Positions 25,387-34,329 of a stretch of 55,038 nt of DNA are shown piece by piece. Under the pieces are notes generated by a model, which was not told the DNA's origin, ran no database searches, and worked only from the letters and a program-made list of their open reading frames with translations. A program made the position numbers and the translations under genes. The stretch's first letter is position 1. Each line of letters starts with the position of its first letter. Origin of the DNA: JACDAS01 sp046262415 (lineage in GTDB: Bacteria; Actinomycetota; Thermoleophilia; Gaiellales; Gaiellaceae); NCBI GenBank assembly GCA_046262415.1, contig JBHEMU010000168.1, positions 1 through 55,038 of the forward strand. Direction: 5' to 3'.

Positions 25387-25842
25387 GTGCCCTTCTTCAT
25401 CTGCCCGAACTGCAAGGACCGGTCGATCGACTCCGACCGCGCCGAGGGCCTCCTCGACGCCCAGGCGGTGGCGTGCCAGCGCTGTGGGTTCGGCTTCCTG
25501 TTCGAGCTGATGGACGACTACTACCCCGCCCCGGGCGCCGGTCTCGTCGCGTGCGACTCCGAGGGGCGCATCCTGGCGGTCGGGCGCGGCCTGTTCGAGC
25601 TGACCGGGTACCGCGACGCCGACCTGATGGGCAAGGACGTCCTCTCGGGCCTCGGCCTCTCCGGGTTCGACGAGTCGAAGAACCCGGCGAAGCTGTCGCT
25701 CGAGTGGGGCGTGCGGCGGCTCGGCGAGAAGCTCGAGCTGCAGACGCGGGCCGGCGGGCGAAAGCCCGTCACGGCCGACTTCTTCCCCGCCTACGACAAG
25801 GACGGCGGGCTGCTCGTCGCTTTGGCGCCTCGCCTCGCCTGA
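25387..25842 (+). CDS. Zinc-ribbon plus PAS-domain protein
   Basis: 151 residues from a GTG. C-P-N-C at residues 6-9 and C-Q-R-C about 25 residues on form a zinc ribbon; a PAS domain (about 48-150) follows with G-R-I-L-A-V-G-R-G-L-F-E-L-T-G-Y and D-L-M-G-K-D-V. A free-standing zinc-ribbon/PAS sensor next to trxB suggests redox or small-ligand sensing; this is inference. Its stop codon lies inside the first of three hairpins. Confidence 0.75.
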   Translation: MPFFICPNCKDRSIDSDRAEGLLDAQAVACQRCGFGFLFELMDDYYPAPGAGLVACDSEGRILAVGRGLFELTGYRDADLMGKDVLSGLGLSGFDESKNPAKLSLEWGVRRLGEKLELQTRAGGRKPVTADFFPAYDKDGGLLVALAPRLA

Positions 25843-25910
25843 AATGCGCAGCATTTCAGGCGACCTTGGGCACCCCCTTCGGGGGAGCGGATGGCGGGGG
25901 ACCCGCCATC
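25836..25910. terminator. Three consecutive hairpins between convergent genes
   Basis: Hairpin 1 at 25836-25862 has a 12-bp perfect stem CGCCTGAAATGC/GCATTTCAGGCG with a GCA loop and overlaps the stop codon. Hairpin 2 at 25873-25885 is CCCCC-TTC-GGGGG. Hairpin 3 at 25890-25910 is a 9-bp stem GATGGCGGG/CCCGCCATC. None has a U-tract on the plus strand. Probably a shared 3' end for the zinc-ribbon/PAS gene and nth. Confidence 0.6.
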
Positions 25911-25952
25911 CTCTGGGAAAGTCAGAACCGGAGGGGTGGATCGCGCTGGGAA

Positions 25953-26675
25953 TCAGGCCGGGTCGACGGGCTTCGGCCTCGACCGGAGGGGTGGCGCGTG
26001 CTGGGTCTCGACGCGGCTTGAGGGGCAGAGGTCGTTCAGGACACAGGCGTCGCAGCGCGGGTTCCTGGCAATGCACACTCGGCGGCCGTGCCAGATCAGC
26101 AGGTGCGGGAAGCGTGCCCAGTCTCGCTTCGGGACGAGCCGCTGCAGGTCGCGCTCGATGCGCACGGGATCCTCCTGCCGCGTCAGGCCGAGCCGCTGCG
26201 AGAGCCTGCGCACGTGCATGTCGACGACGATGCCCTGCGCCTCGCCGAGCTCGGCCGCGACCACGTTCGCCGTCTTCCGCGCGACGCCCGGCAGCCGCAC
26301 GAGCTCCTCGAGCCGCGCCGGCACCTCGCCGCCGAACTCGTCCAGCAGCATCTGCATCGTCCCGCGGATCGACCTCGCCTTCTGGCGGAAGAACCCCGTC
26401 CGGTAGATGTCTCGCTCGAGCTCCTCCTGCGACACGGCGAGGTAGTCCTCGGGCCGCCGGTACTTGGCGAAGAGACCGGGAGTGACGCTGTTCACGCTCA
26501 CGTCCGTCGTCTGCGCGGAGAGCATCACGGAGACGAGCAGCTCCAGCTCGGAGCCGAAGCGCAGGGCGATCGTCGCGTCGGGGTGCTCGGCGACCAGGCG
26601 CTCGATGATCGGCCCGATCCGCTCGCGCCGCCGCCCGAGATGGCGCCGCGCCTCGTGCACGTAGCTGCGAGGCAC
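25953..26675 (-). CDS. nth: Endonuclease III (DNA glycosylase/AP lyase)
   Basis: About 240 residues. Removes oxidised pyrimidines and cleaves the abasic site. The helix-hairpin-helix L-P-G-V-A-R-K-T-A carries the catalytic Lys; V-D-M-H-V-R-R-L carries the catalytic Asp; the four cysteines C-x6-C-x2-C-x5-C near the end form the 4Fe-4S cluster. Start: GTG at 26675 or GTG at 26660. The sequence directly upstream is the double-hairpin repeat, only 1-2 bp away, so the ribosome-binding site is either within the repeat or absent; the second GTG is then more plausible. Confidence 0.93.
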   Translation of the reverse strand: MPRSYVHEARRHLGRRRERIGPIIERLVAEHPDATIALRFGSELELLVSVMLSAQTTDVSVNSVTPGLFAKYRRPEDYLAVSQEELERDIYRTGFFRQKARSIRGTMQMLLDEFGGEVPARLEELVRLPGVARKTANVVAAELGEAQGIVVDMHVRRLSQRLGLTRQEDPVRIERDLQRLVPKRDWARFPHLLIWHGRRVCIARNPRCDACVLNDLCPSSRVETQHAPPLRSRPKPVDPA

Positions 26676-26676
26676 C

Positions 26677-26872
26677 CTAGGCGTCGCTTGCGACGCCGAC
26701 CTCAGGAGCGCGGGCTTGCCCGTGCTCCGTCTGAGTCGACCGCACGAGCGCATCCGGGTAGAGACCACACTCGTAGGCGTCGCTTGCGACGCCGACCTCA
26801 GGAGCGCGGGCTTGCCCGTGCTCCGTCTGGGCCGACCGCGCGAGCGCATCCGGGTAGAGACCCACGTCCTAG
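26677..26872. repeat. Double-hairpin repeat family R, copies R1 and R2 in tandem
   Basis: Two ~97-bp units (26677-26773, 26773-26872). Each contains GGCGTCGC-TT-GCGACGCC and GAGC(A/G)CGGGC-TT-GCCCGTGCTC hairpins, then a conserved tail ending near CGCATCCGGGTAGAGACC. The ends are CTAG/GTAG. The right end (26869-26871 read on the minus strand) is the TAG stop codon of addA. Other copies are at 49429 and 53286. All four share very high identity. Confidence 0.9.
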
Positions 26873-29800
26873 GCGAGCGCGGGCGCCGGCTCGGGCGCGG
26901 CGTGGCCGCGAAGGCGCGGCCCCGCGCAGACCACGTCGAGGACGGGGCAGGTCGAGCAGGCGAACTCGCTCGGGGTCGGCCGGAATACGCCCTCCTGCAC
27001 GCGGTCGATCGCCTCGGACAGCGCAGCCTCGAGCCCGGGCAGGTCGGCTCGTCCGTACGTCCTGCTGACGGCCTCGTCCGGCCGCTCGAGGAACTGGTAG
27101 ACGACCTCGACCTCCTCGGCCCCCGCGCGAAGGAGCGCGAGCGCGTAGACCAGGCGCTGGAGCCCGTACTCCTCGTCCACGACCTCCTGGGGATCGTGCT
27201 CGCCGAGCACGTTGGTCTTGTAGTCGACGACGAGAGCCCGGCCGTCTGCGCGGTGCAGCACGTCCAGCCGGCCGTGCAGGAGGACGCCGTCGTGCTCGAA
27301 GGCGAACGACCGCTCCGCGCGGGCGCCCTCGAGCGAGGCGACGCGAGCGGCCAGGTCGGAGTCGCAGTACGCGGCGACGAGCGAGCGGATGCGCTCGAGC
27401 TCCGGCTCGGTGACGGCCGGATACCAGGCGCGAACCAGGCCGGCGTCCGGCGGCACGGGGCGGCGCAGGTCGACCAGCTCGAGCAGCCGGTGCGCCGCGT
27501 CACCGACCTCGGTCGCCGCGAGGACTCCGTCGCCCGAGGCCGTCCCCTGTGGACGCCCGGGGCGGAGCCCGGCCACGCGCTCGGCGTAGTAGCGGTACGA
27601 GCAGCTGCCGAAGAGGGCGAGAGCGCTGTAGGACAGGGCTCGCACCGTGTGGAGCGCGGGCGGAGAGACCGGGACGAGCCGGGGCAGGGTCGGCGCGGGC
27701 GGCGGCACGGTCTCGAACAGCGCCGGGAAGAGCGTCAGCTGGGCCTCGGAGCCGGCCCGCGGCTCGGCCTCCGCCGGCAGCGGATCCGGCTCGGGGCGGT
27801 GGCGATCGACCCGGACGAGGAGCCGCGCGTCGCCACGCTCCAGTTCACGCGGCTCGTCGCCGGCCGCGGCGACCTCCGCCTCGGCGCCGAGGCGGGAGAG
27901 CACCCAGCCGATCGGCGTGGTCGTGTCGCCCGAGCGCTCGGGATCGATCGCCCCCGAGACGATCAGCCGGTCGACCGCCCGGGTCATGGCGACGTAGTAG
28001 AGGCGCAGGCGCTCCTCGCGCTCCTCCTGGTTCCGCCGCTCCCGGACGTCGTCGTAGGCGAACGCGCCCCGGCGGACGCTCGTGACCGGGTCGGCGACCT
28101 TGAAGCCGAAGCTGCCGTCCGAGAGCGCCAGGATCTCGTCCCCCGACGGCGGTGGCCGGTCGCGCCCGGCGTCCGCCACGACCACGACCTTGAACTCGAG
28201 CCCCTTCGCGGCGTGGATCGTCAGCAGCCTGACCGCGTCCGCACCCTCCTCCTCCGCGACTGCCTCCAGCTCCTTCGCGCCGACGGCCTCCTGCTCGCGC
28301 ACGAAGCGGACGAACCCCTCCACGTCGGGCCCGCGAAGCTCCTCGTAGGAGCGTGCGAGGCGGGCCAGCTTGCGCATGTTCGCGTACCGGCGCCGACCGT
28401 CCCACTGCGCGAGCACCGCGAGGTCGTAGTCGTGCTCGGCCACGACGCGCTCGCACAGCCGCTCGAGCGAGAGGCGCGCCGACGCGGCCACCAGGCGCTC
28501 GTAGCGCTGCAGGAAGGCCCGCAGGAGCCGCTCGTCGCGCGGGTCGAGGTCGGGCGGCAGCGACCGCTCGATGCCGGTGAAGAGCGGCCGGCGCGGAGCG
28601 GCGCGGCGGATCAGCACGAGGGCGTCGTTGGAGACGCCGACGAAGGGCGAGGCGAGCACGTTCAGGAGTGCCTCGTCGTCGTAGCGGTTGTGCAGGAGGC
28701 GCAGGTACGCGAGCACGTCGACGACCTGCTGCTGGCCGAAGTACCCCCGGCCGGTCGCCCGGTACGTGGGCAGCCCCCGCCGCCGCAGCTCCTCCTCGTA
28801 CCACTCGGCGTCGGTGCCGGCCGCGAAGAGCAGCACGATCTCCCCGGGTGCCGCGGCACCGGAGTCGACGAGCTCCCTGATCCGGCCGGCGATGTGCCTC
28901 GCCTCCCCGCGCCGCCAGTGGAGGCCGGTCCCGGCGTAGCTCGCCTTGTCGGTGACGAGGAGCTCCACGGGATGGCCGAAGACGGGATCGGGGAACTCGG
29001 CCGAGGCGGCGAGCGGCTGGAAGCCGTCGCCGAAGTCGTCGCGGAACAGGTGATTCACGGCCGCGAGCACCTCGGGCCGTGACCGGTAGTTTCGCGTGAG
29101 GGCGAGGCCCCCTCCCGCCGCCCGGCGCCGCTCGCGGAACACCTGGACGTCTGCGTGCCGGAACCCGTAGATCGACTGGAACTCGTCGCCGACGAAGAAG
29201 AGCTCGGGCGCCGCGGGGCCGCCGGCGACGAGGTCGACGAGCTCGCACTGCAGGCGATTCGTGTCCTGGAACTCGTCGACCATGATCGAACGGAAGCGGA
29301 GCTGCTCGCGCGCGAGGAGATCCGGATCGCGGGAGAGCAGGTCGCGCGCGAGCAGCTGCAGATCGGCGAAGTCGACGAGCGACTCCCGCTCCTTGGCCGC
29401 CTGGTATTCGGCGCCGAAGCCGGTCAGCAGCTCCTGGAGCAGGTCGCGGTCCCGCCCCGCGGCCGCGTCGAGCGCCGCCTGCTCGACCGCGCGGCGGGCC
29501 TCCTCGAAGCTCGCGGCGCGCTCGCCGCGCGCGCGAAAGGCGGCCAGGTCGAGCAGCCGGTCGGGGGGCGGCGCGCGGTCGAGCAGATCCAGCAGGCCCT
29601 GCGCCGCGGCGGTCTGCACCTCCGTTGCCGAGGCGTCGCCCGCGAGGCAGCCCGCGGCCTCGCGGAGCTCCTCGACGCGCTCGCCGAGCGGCCTCGCCTC
29701 GCCCAGCTCGAGCACCAGATCGCGGCCCGCGGAGCGGAGCGTCTCGTAGACGCCGACCAGCATCGTCCGGAGCCGCTTCGAGCCGTACGAGGCGAGGAGC

Positions 29801-30288
29801 GCCAGGCGATCGGGTTCCTCGCGGGAACAGAAGGACTCGAGCGCGCGCTCGAACGCCTCGCTGCGGAGCACGGCACCCTGCGCCTCGTCCAGCTCCCGGA
29901 ACCTCGGATCGAGCCCCGCCGCGAACGGGTACGTCTTGAGCAGCCGGTTGCAGAAGCCGTGGATCGTGGAGATCCACGCCCCGTCCAGCTCGCGCGCCAG
30001 GTCGGGCCGGCCGCGGTCGACGAGGGCCGCCCGGATGCGACCTCGCAGCTCGCCGGCCGCACGCTTCGTATAGGTGATCGCCAGCACGGAGCCGACGTCG
30101 AGGCCCTCGTCGCAGACCGCCCGCGCGAAGCGCTCGACGAGCACCGCCGTCTTCCCCGTGCCGGCGCCGGCGGACAGGAAGACCCGGCCGCGCGCCTCGA
30201 TCGCGGCTCGCTGCTCGGGGTTCGGGACCCACGCGGTCACGGCCGCCGGATCCGGCAGACCGTCCAGAGATCGCACCACGCCGGGCAC
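26869..30288 (-). CDS. addA: AddA-type UvrD-like helicase-nuclease
   Basis: 1139 residues. Walker A SAGAGTGKT at 39-47; ITYTKRAAGELRGR (motif Ia); V-D-E-F-Q-D-T-N-R-L-Q (motif II); UvrD-like later motifs such as RLLTIHAAKGLEF and YYVAMTRA; a C-terminal nuclease domain with G-R-L-D-V-L and V-V-D-Y-K-T-N (PD-(D/E)XK). Processes double-strand ends for recombination together with AddB. Overlaps addB by 52 bp, implying one transcript. A Cys cluster C-x2-C-x6-C near the end is an unusual extra. Start GTG at 30288 is one of several. Confidence 0.9.
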   Translation of the reverse strand: MPGVVRSLDGLPDPAAVTAWVPNPEQRAAIEARGRVFLSAGAGTGKTAVLVERFARAVCDEGLDVGSVLAITYTKRAAGELRGRIRAALVDRGRPDLARELDGAWISTIHGFCNRLLKTYPFAAGLDPRFRELDEAQGAVLRSEAFERALESFCSREEPDRLALLASYGSKRLRTMLVGVYETLRSAGRDLVLELGEARPLGERVEELREAAGCLAGDASATEVQTAAAQGLLDLLDRAPPPDRLLDLAAFRARGERAASFEEARRAVEQAALDAAAGRDRDLLQELLTGFGAEYQAAKERESLVDFADLQLLARDLLSRDPDLLAREQLRFRSIMVDEFQDTNRLQCELVDLVAGGPAAPELFFVGDEFQSIYGFRHADVQVFRERRRAAGGGLALTRNYRSRPEVLAAVNHLFRDDFGDGFQPLAASAEFPDPVFGHPVELLVTDKASYAGTGLHWRRGEARHIAGRIRELVDSGAAAPGEIVLLFAAGTDAEWYEEELRRRGLPTYRATGRGYFGQQQVVDVLAYLRLLHNRYDDEALLNVLASPFVGVSNDALVLIRRAAPRRPLFTGIERSLPPDLDPRDERLLRAFLQRYERLVAASARLSLERLCERVVAEHDYDLAVLAQWDGRRRYANMRKLARLARSYEELRGPDVEGFVRFVREQEAVGAKELEAVAEEEGADAVRLLTIHAAKGLEFKVVVVADAGRDRPPPSGDEILALSDGSFGFKVADPVTSVRRGAFAYDDVRERRNQEEREERLRLYYVAMTRAVDRLIVSGAIDPERSGDTTTPIGWVLSRLGAEAEVAAAGDEPRELERGDARLLVRVDRHRPEPDPLPAEAEPRAGSEAQLTLFPALFETVPPPAPTLPRLVPVSPPALHTVRALSYSALALFGSCSYRYYAERVAGLRPGRPQGTASGDGVLAATEVGDAAHRLLELVDLRRPVPPDAGLVRAWYPAVTEPELERIRSLVAAYCDSDLAARVASLEGARAERSFAFEHDGVLLHGRLDVLHRADGRALVVDYKTNVLGEHDPQEVVDEEYGLQRLVYALALLRAGAEEVEVVYQFLERPDEAVSRTYGRADLPGLEAALSEAIDRVQEGVFRPTPSEFACSTCPVLDVVCAGPRLRGHAAPEPAPALA

Positions 30289-33143
30289 TCGCCTCCCTTC
30301 GGGTCGTGCGCGACGTCGCCGCCGCGAATCCGCTCGGCCAGCCCTCGCGCCGTCTCACGGGCACCCTCCACCTGCGCCCAGAAGGCGTCCTCGTCGAGGT
30401 AGTCGTTCCCGGCGAACCCCGGCAGCGACTCCTCGCGGGCCCCGGCGCGGAGGAGCCCGCGCGGCCGGCGGTCTCCCCCCAGCGGCCGGTAGACGCCTCC
30501 GAGCGGCTCCATGCCGACGAGGTCGCGCAGGACGAGCATGTAGAGCGGGATCTGAAGGCGGAGCTCCTTCTCGATCTCCGCGGCCGAGTGGGCGCTGCGG
30601 CCGGACTTGTAGTCGACGACGATCCCGCTGGCGCTGTAGGGGTCGACGTCGATCCGGTCGATCTTGCCCGAGAGCCTGATCCCGTCCAGATCGAGGCCGC
30701 GCTGGAGCTCGGGCGCCGCCCGGTCGGATCCGAAGGCGACCTCGAAGCGGCGCGGGACGAGCGCCAGCTCGCTCTCGGCCTCGAGCCGGACGAGCTGCTC
30801 GAGATCGCGCAGGAGCGACTGCCTGAGCTCGCGGCGCTGCATGTCGGTCAGCTCGAGCCGGAGCCCCTGCAGCGTCTCGTCCAGGCAGCGCACCATCAGC
30901 CCGAGGGCGCCCTCGAGTCGACCCGCCTCGACCCGCTCCGACCCGAGCTCCTTCGGCAGGCGGGTGAAGAACCGGTGCAGGGTGTTGTGGGCGACCGAAC
31001 CCTTGAGCTTCGCGTCCACCTCCGGGTCGATCGTCTTCGGATCGAGGAACCGCTCCACGAACCAGGCCGAGGAGCAGTCCGCGAAGCGCTCGAGCTCGGT
31101 CACGTTGAACGTCGTCCGGGCGCCGAGCCCCGCGAGCACGGAGGGGTGGGTGAGGCGCGTCCGGCGATCGAACGCGGCCCTGGCACGGTCGAGTGCGCGC
31201 TCCCAGCCGTTGGCCGCTGCCAGGCCGGCGGCGGCACCGGGGTCCTCGTCCACGAGGGCTGCGAGGGCGCGCAGGCGTTCGCGTTCGGTCGGCGCGCCCT
31301 CGAGCGGCCAGGTCAGCTGCGAGAGCGGACGGCTCCGGGTCCAGCGGCTCACGTCCTCCCGGTCGTAGAGCGCCTGGACCTCGTCCCAGAACGGCCCCGG
31401 CTGCCGCGGCGTCCCCTCGTCGGTCGCCGCCTCGCGGACGAGGTAGAGGCGCGCGGTGGCGCGCGTGCAGGCCGTGTAGAAGAGGTGGCGATCGCGCGCG
31501 ACCGGATCGGGCCGCCGCAGGCGCGGGCCCAGCCGCTCGCGGCTCTCGTCGTCGAGGAACGGCGAGGGCAGGCTCCGGCGCGGGAGCGACCCCTCCTCCA
31601 ACCCGAGGAGGAAGACGGCGTCGAACCGGCGGGTCCGGGCTCGCATCAGGTCGAGGACGGCGACGCGCCCCCGCTCCCCCGCCGAGCGACGGAGCAGGCC
31701 GTGCTCGAGGGCGGCCGCGACTCCCTCTCGGTCGACCGGCTCGGCCAGCCGCTCCCAGGCGTCGAGCTCGTCGAGGATCCGCAGCGCCGCGTCGTGGGCC
31801 CGCAGGTCGTCGCGCGCCGCCTCGGTCGGCGGCGGCGCCTCCAGGCCGTGGGCGGCCCGGAGCATCGATCGGGCCAGGCTGCGGGCGGCCTCGACCGCCG
31901 TCCCGGCGACCCGGAGCGCGTCAAGCGCGGGCACGGGGGCTCCGCGCAGGCGTTCCGTCTCGGCCTCGACGCGCTCCGGCGCCGTCACCGCCCGCCCGCG
32001 GAGCCGGCCCTCGGCGAAGTCGACCGCCTGCCTCGAGATGCCGGAGTACGGAGAGCGGAGGTAGCGGTAGAGATCGCCGCGCCCGCCGCCGAGCCACGCG
32101 AAGCGGAGGAGGGCCAGGAGCGCCTGCCCGTAGGGAGTCTGCGCGAGGCGGACCCGGCCCTCGAGCGCGTAGGGAACGCCGAGCGTGCCGAGCGCGGTCT
32201 CGAGCGGCGCCCGCCAGCGCTCGACGGAAGGGCAGACGATCGCGATCCGCTCCGGCGCCGTCCCGGCCCGGATCAGGCCGAGCAGCTCCTCGCCCACGAG
32301 CTCGAGCGCACCCCGCGGGCCGGCTCCCTCGAAGAACCTCACCGCTCCCTCGATCGGCGCTGGAGCCGGCGCCACGTCGGCGAACAGCCCGCGCTCGAGG
32401 TGAGCGAGGGCGGGGGGAGCGAACTCAGCGAACCGGGGCGGAAGCTGCTCCAGTCGGCCCTGCGCGAGCGCGGCGAGCTCGTCGACCGTGCCCTGGAGCG
32501 CGGCGAAAGCCGGCCGGCCGGGCTCGTAGGGGATCGACACGGTCACGTCGCCACGGCCCGAGAGAGCCTGGACGAGCGCCCACTCCGAAGCGGTCAGGTC
32601 CTCGAAGCCGTAGGCGAAGACCGGCTCGCCGCGCCAGGCCCCGAGGTCGGTGCCGAGCCGCTCGGCCGCCCGGGCGCGCAGCAGCGCCCGGTCCCAGAGG
32701 CCGAGCCCGTCGAGCTCGGCGCGGTAGGCGGCGAGCAGGGCGCCGAGATCGCCGTCCACTTGCTCCGGCGCCACGAGCGCGCCGTGTAGCTCGTCCAGCG
32801 TGGCGAGCAGCGAGTCCAGGAAGCCGGCGAAGCGCGTCGAGGATCGCAGCGGGCCCAGCTCGGCGCGCGCGACGGCCCGGCGCGCGACGAGGACGCGCTG
32901 CGCCTCGGTCGCCACGGGGCGCCGCTCGGGGTCGGCGGCGGCGATCCGCTCGAACAGGTCGTCGAAGGTGCCGATCGACCCGCTGATCAGGGCGCCCGCG
33001 CGGCGGAGGAGGTCGCGCTCGCAGGCCTCGACGTCCGACCGGTTCGGCACGATCAGAAACGGTTCGTCGTCGAGCCGCTCCAGGTAACGCTCGAGCAGCA
33101 GCGCCACTTTGCCCGCGTGCGCGGGCCCGGTGAGCAGCGTCAG
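30237..33143 (-). CDS. addB: AddB-type helicase-nuclease with iron-sulfur nuclease domain
   Basis: About 956 residues from a GTG at 33107; I extend to a CTG at 33143 because the frame before the GTG reads L-T-L-L-T-G-P-A-H-A-G-K-V, the P-loop-like N-terminus expected in this family. No ATG, GTG or TTG exists in that upstream part. The N-terminal half is an inactivated helicase-like region, the C-terminus a nuclease with K-I-D-R-I-D and I-V-V-D-Y-K-S-G. The cysteines C-S-S-A-W and C-P-A-W-C-D-L-W-T-V-C match the AddB iron-sulfur staple. Upstream partner of addA. Confidence 0.85.
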   Translation of the reverse strand: MTLLTGPAHAGKVALLLERYLERLDDEPFLIVPNRSDVEACERDLLRRAGALISGSIGTFDDLFERIAAADPERRPVATEAQRVLVARRAVARAELGPLRSSTRFAGFLDSLLATLDELHGALVAPEQVDGDLGALLAAYRAELDGLGLWDRALLRARAAERLGTDLGAWRGEPVFAYGFEDLTASEWALVQALSGRGDVTVSIPYEPGRPAFAALQGTVDELAALAQGRLEQLPPRFAEFAPPALAHLERGLFADVAPAPAPIEGAVRFFEGAGPRGALELVGEELLGLIRAGTAPERIAIVCPSVERWRAPLETALGTLGVPYALEGRVRLAQTPYGQALLALLRFAWLGGGRGDLYRYLRSPYSGISRQAVDFAEGRLRGRAVTAPERVEAETERLRGAPVPALDALRVAGTAVEAARSLARSMLRAAHGLEAPPPTEAARDDLRAHDAALRILDELDAWERLAEPVDREGVAAALEHGLLRRSAGERGRVAVLDLMRARTRRFDAVFLLGLEEGSLPRRSLPSPFLDDESRERLGPRLRRPDPVARDRHLFYTACTRATARLYLVREAATDEGTPRQPGPFWDEVQALYDREDVSRWTRSRPLSQLTWPLEGAPTERERLRALAALVDEDPGAAAGLAAANGWERALDRARAAFDRRTRLTHPSVLAGLGARTTFNVTELERFADCSSAWFVERFLDPKTIDPEVDAKLKGSVAHNTLHRFFTRLPKELGSERVEAGRLEGALGLMVRCLDETLQGLRLELTDMQRRELRQSLLRDLEQLVRLEAESELALVPRRFEVAFGSDRAAPELQRGLDLDGIRLSGKIDRIDVDPYSASGIVVDYKSGRSAHSAAEIEKELRLQIPLYMLVLRDLVGMEPLGGVYRPLGGDRRPRGLLRAGAREESLPGFAGNDYLDEDAFWAQVEGARETARGLAERIRGGDVAHDPKGGECPAWCDLWTVCRIRRP

Positions 33144-33255
33144 GCCGATCCGCCCATCGTAGTGCGGGGACGCGACGGCACCGCCCGGTCGCGGGACCGT
33201 CTCTTCGTCCCCTCCGGCGCGAGCGCTTGGAAGCCCTTCGGCGAGGCGAAGGAAG

Positions 33256-34272
33256 CTACGCGGCCCGGCGAGCGCGGCGAATCCGCCACGACCGCAGCAG
33301 GCTCAGGAGCGCCGTCTCCTCGGGATCGAGGCCCACTTCGCGCGCGCGCACGACGCGCAGATGGCGGGGACGGAAGTCCTCGATCGTCCGCCCGTCGAGG
33401 TACTGCTCGACCACCGCCGGGCTGACGTACGACGCGCGCGCGACGGCCGGCGTGTTCCCCAGCCGCTCGCCGACCCTGCGCATCACCGCCGCGACGGCGC
33501 GCTGCCGCTCGGCCGCGGTCTCGGCCGGCCGTCGCTCCGCGAGGGCGATCGCCGCCGTCAGCGTCCCGCCCCAGGTGCGGAAGTCCTTGGCCGTGAACTC
33601 CTGGCCGAGGTGGATGCGGATGTAGTCGTTCAGCCGGGCCGAGGTCAGGTTGTAGAGCCCACCCTCCCACTCGTACCGGAAGAGGCGGCGCGCACCGCGC
33701 AGCGCCTGCAGCTCGCGCATCGCCGCGGCCAGCTCCGCATCGAGGATCGCGGTGCGCACCCAGGCCCGGTGCTTGCCGCGAAAGCGGAAGACGATCCGGC
33801 TGCCGCGAACGGAGACGTGGCTCTTGTTCAGCGTCGTGATCCCGTACGTCCTCGAATCCCTCGCGTAGCGATCCGAGCCGACCCGGAACCAGCCGAGATC
33901 GATCAGCCGTACCGCGACAGCGCTCACGCGCTCGCGGTCGAGCGGCTCGTGGCCGATGTGCTCCGCCATCGCCGTGCGCAGATCAGGCAACCGCTCGGCG
34001 AAGCCGATCAGCCTGTCGTACTTCGCCTGCTCCTGCTCCGCCCGGAAGTCGGGGTGGTAGAGGTACTGCCGGCGGCCCGCCGCGTCCAGACCCGTCGCCT
34101 GAAGCTTCGCGTTCGCGCGCGGCGAGATCCAGACCTCCCGCCACGCCGGGGGGATCACCAGCGACTCGACGCGCGCGACCTTGGCCGGATCGACGATCCG
34201 GTTCCCGCGCGCGTCGAGGTAGCGAAACCGTCCCCGCGACCCCTCGCGCCGCCAGCCGCCCCTGCGCGTCAC
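33256..34272 (-). CDS. DNA topoisomerase IB
   Basis: 338 residues from GTG at 34272. Poxvirus/bacterial type IB: the N-terminal part has I-P-P-A-W-R-E-V-W-I-S, then Y-D-R-L-I-G-F, conserved K-H-R-A-W and F-T-A-K-D-F-R-T-W-G-G, and the active-site region N-T-P-A-V-A-R-A-S-Y-V-S-P with the catalytic Tyr. Relaxes supercoils by transient single-strand cuts via a 3'-phosphotyrosine. Divergent from the dehydrogenase at 34330 with a 57-bp gap. Confidence 0.92.
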   Translation of the reverse strand: MTRRGGWRREGSRGRFRYLDARGNRIVDPAKVARVESLVIPPAWREVWISPRANAKLQATGLDAAGRRQYLYHPDFRAEQEQAKYDRLIGFAERLPDLRTAMAEHIGHEPLDRERVSAVAVRLIDLGWFRVGSDRYARDSRTYGITTLNKSHVSVRGSRIVFRFRGKHRAWVRTAILDAELAAAMRELQALRGARRLFRYEWEGGLYNLTSARLNDYIRIHLGQEFTAKDFRTWGGTLTAAIALAERRPAETAAERQRAVAAVMRRVGERLGNTPAVARASYVSPAVVEQYLDGRTIEDFRPRHLRVVRAREVGLDPEETALLSLLRSWRIRRARRAA

Positions 34273-34329
34273 TGCCGATCCATACCGCCCCGCGAGGGTC
34301 GCTAACCGCGCCCGTAGAATGCCGCCCTG

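Noticed and set aside
25836..25910. Possible CRISPR-like spacing of hairpins
   Set aside because: The three stems differ in sequence and spacing; no repeat units.
26677..26872. Reading R1/R2 as a toxin or small ORF cluster
   Set aside because: Hairpin structure and near-identical copies elsewhere in the window explain the sequence better.
26088..29082. Plus-strand frames across nth and addA, including the repeat-encoded R-R-P-Q-E-R-G-L-A-R peptide
   Set aside because: Antisense to strong genes; the recurring peptide is only the translation of repeat R.
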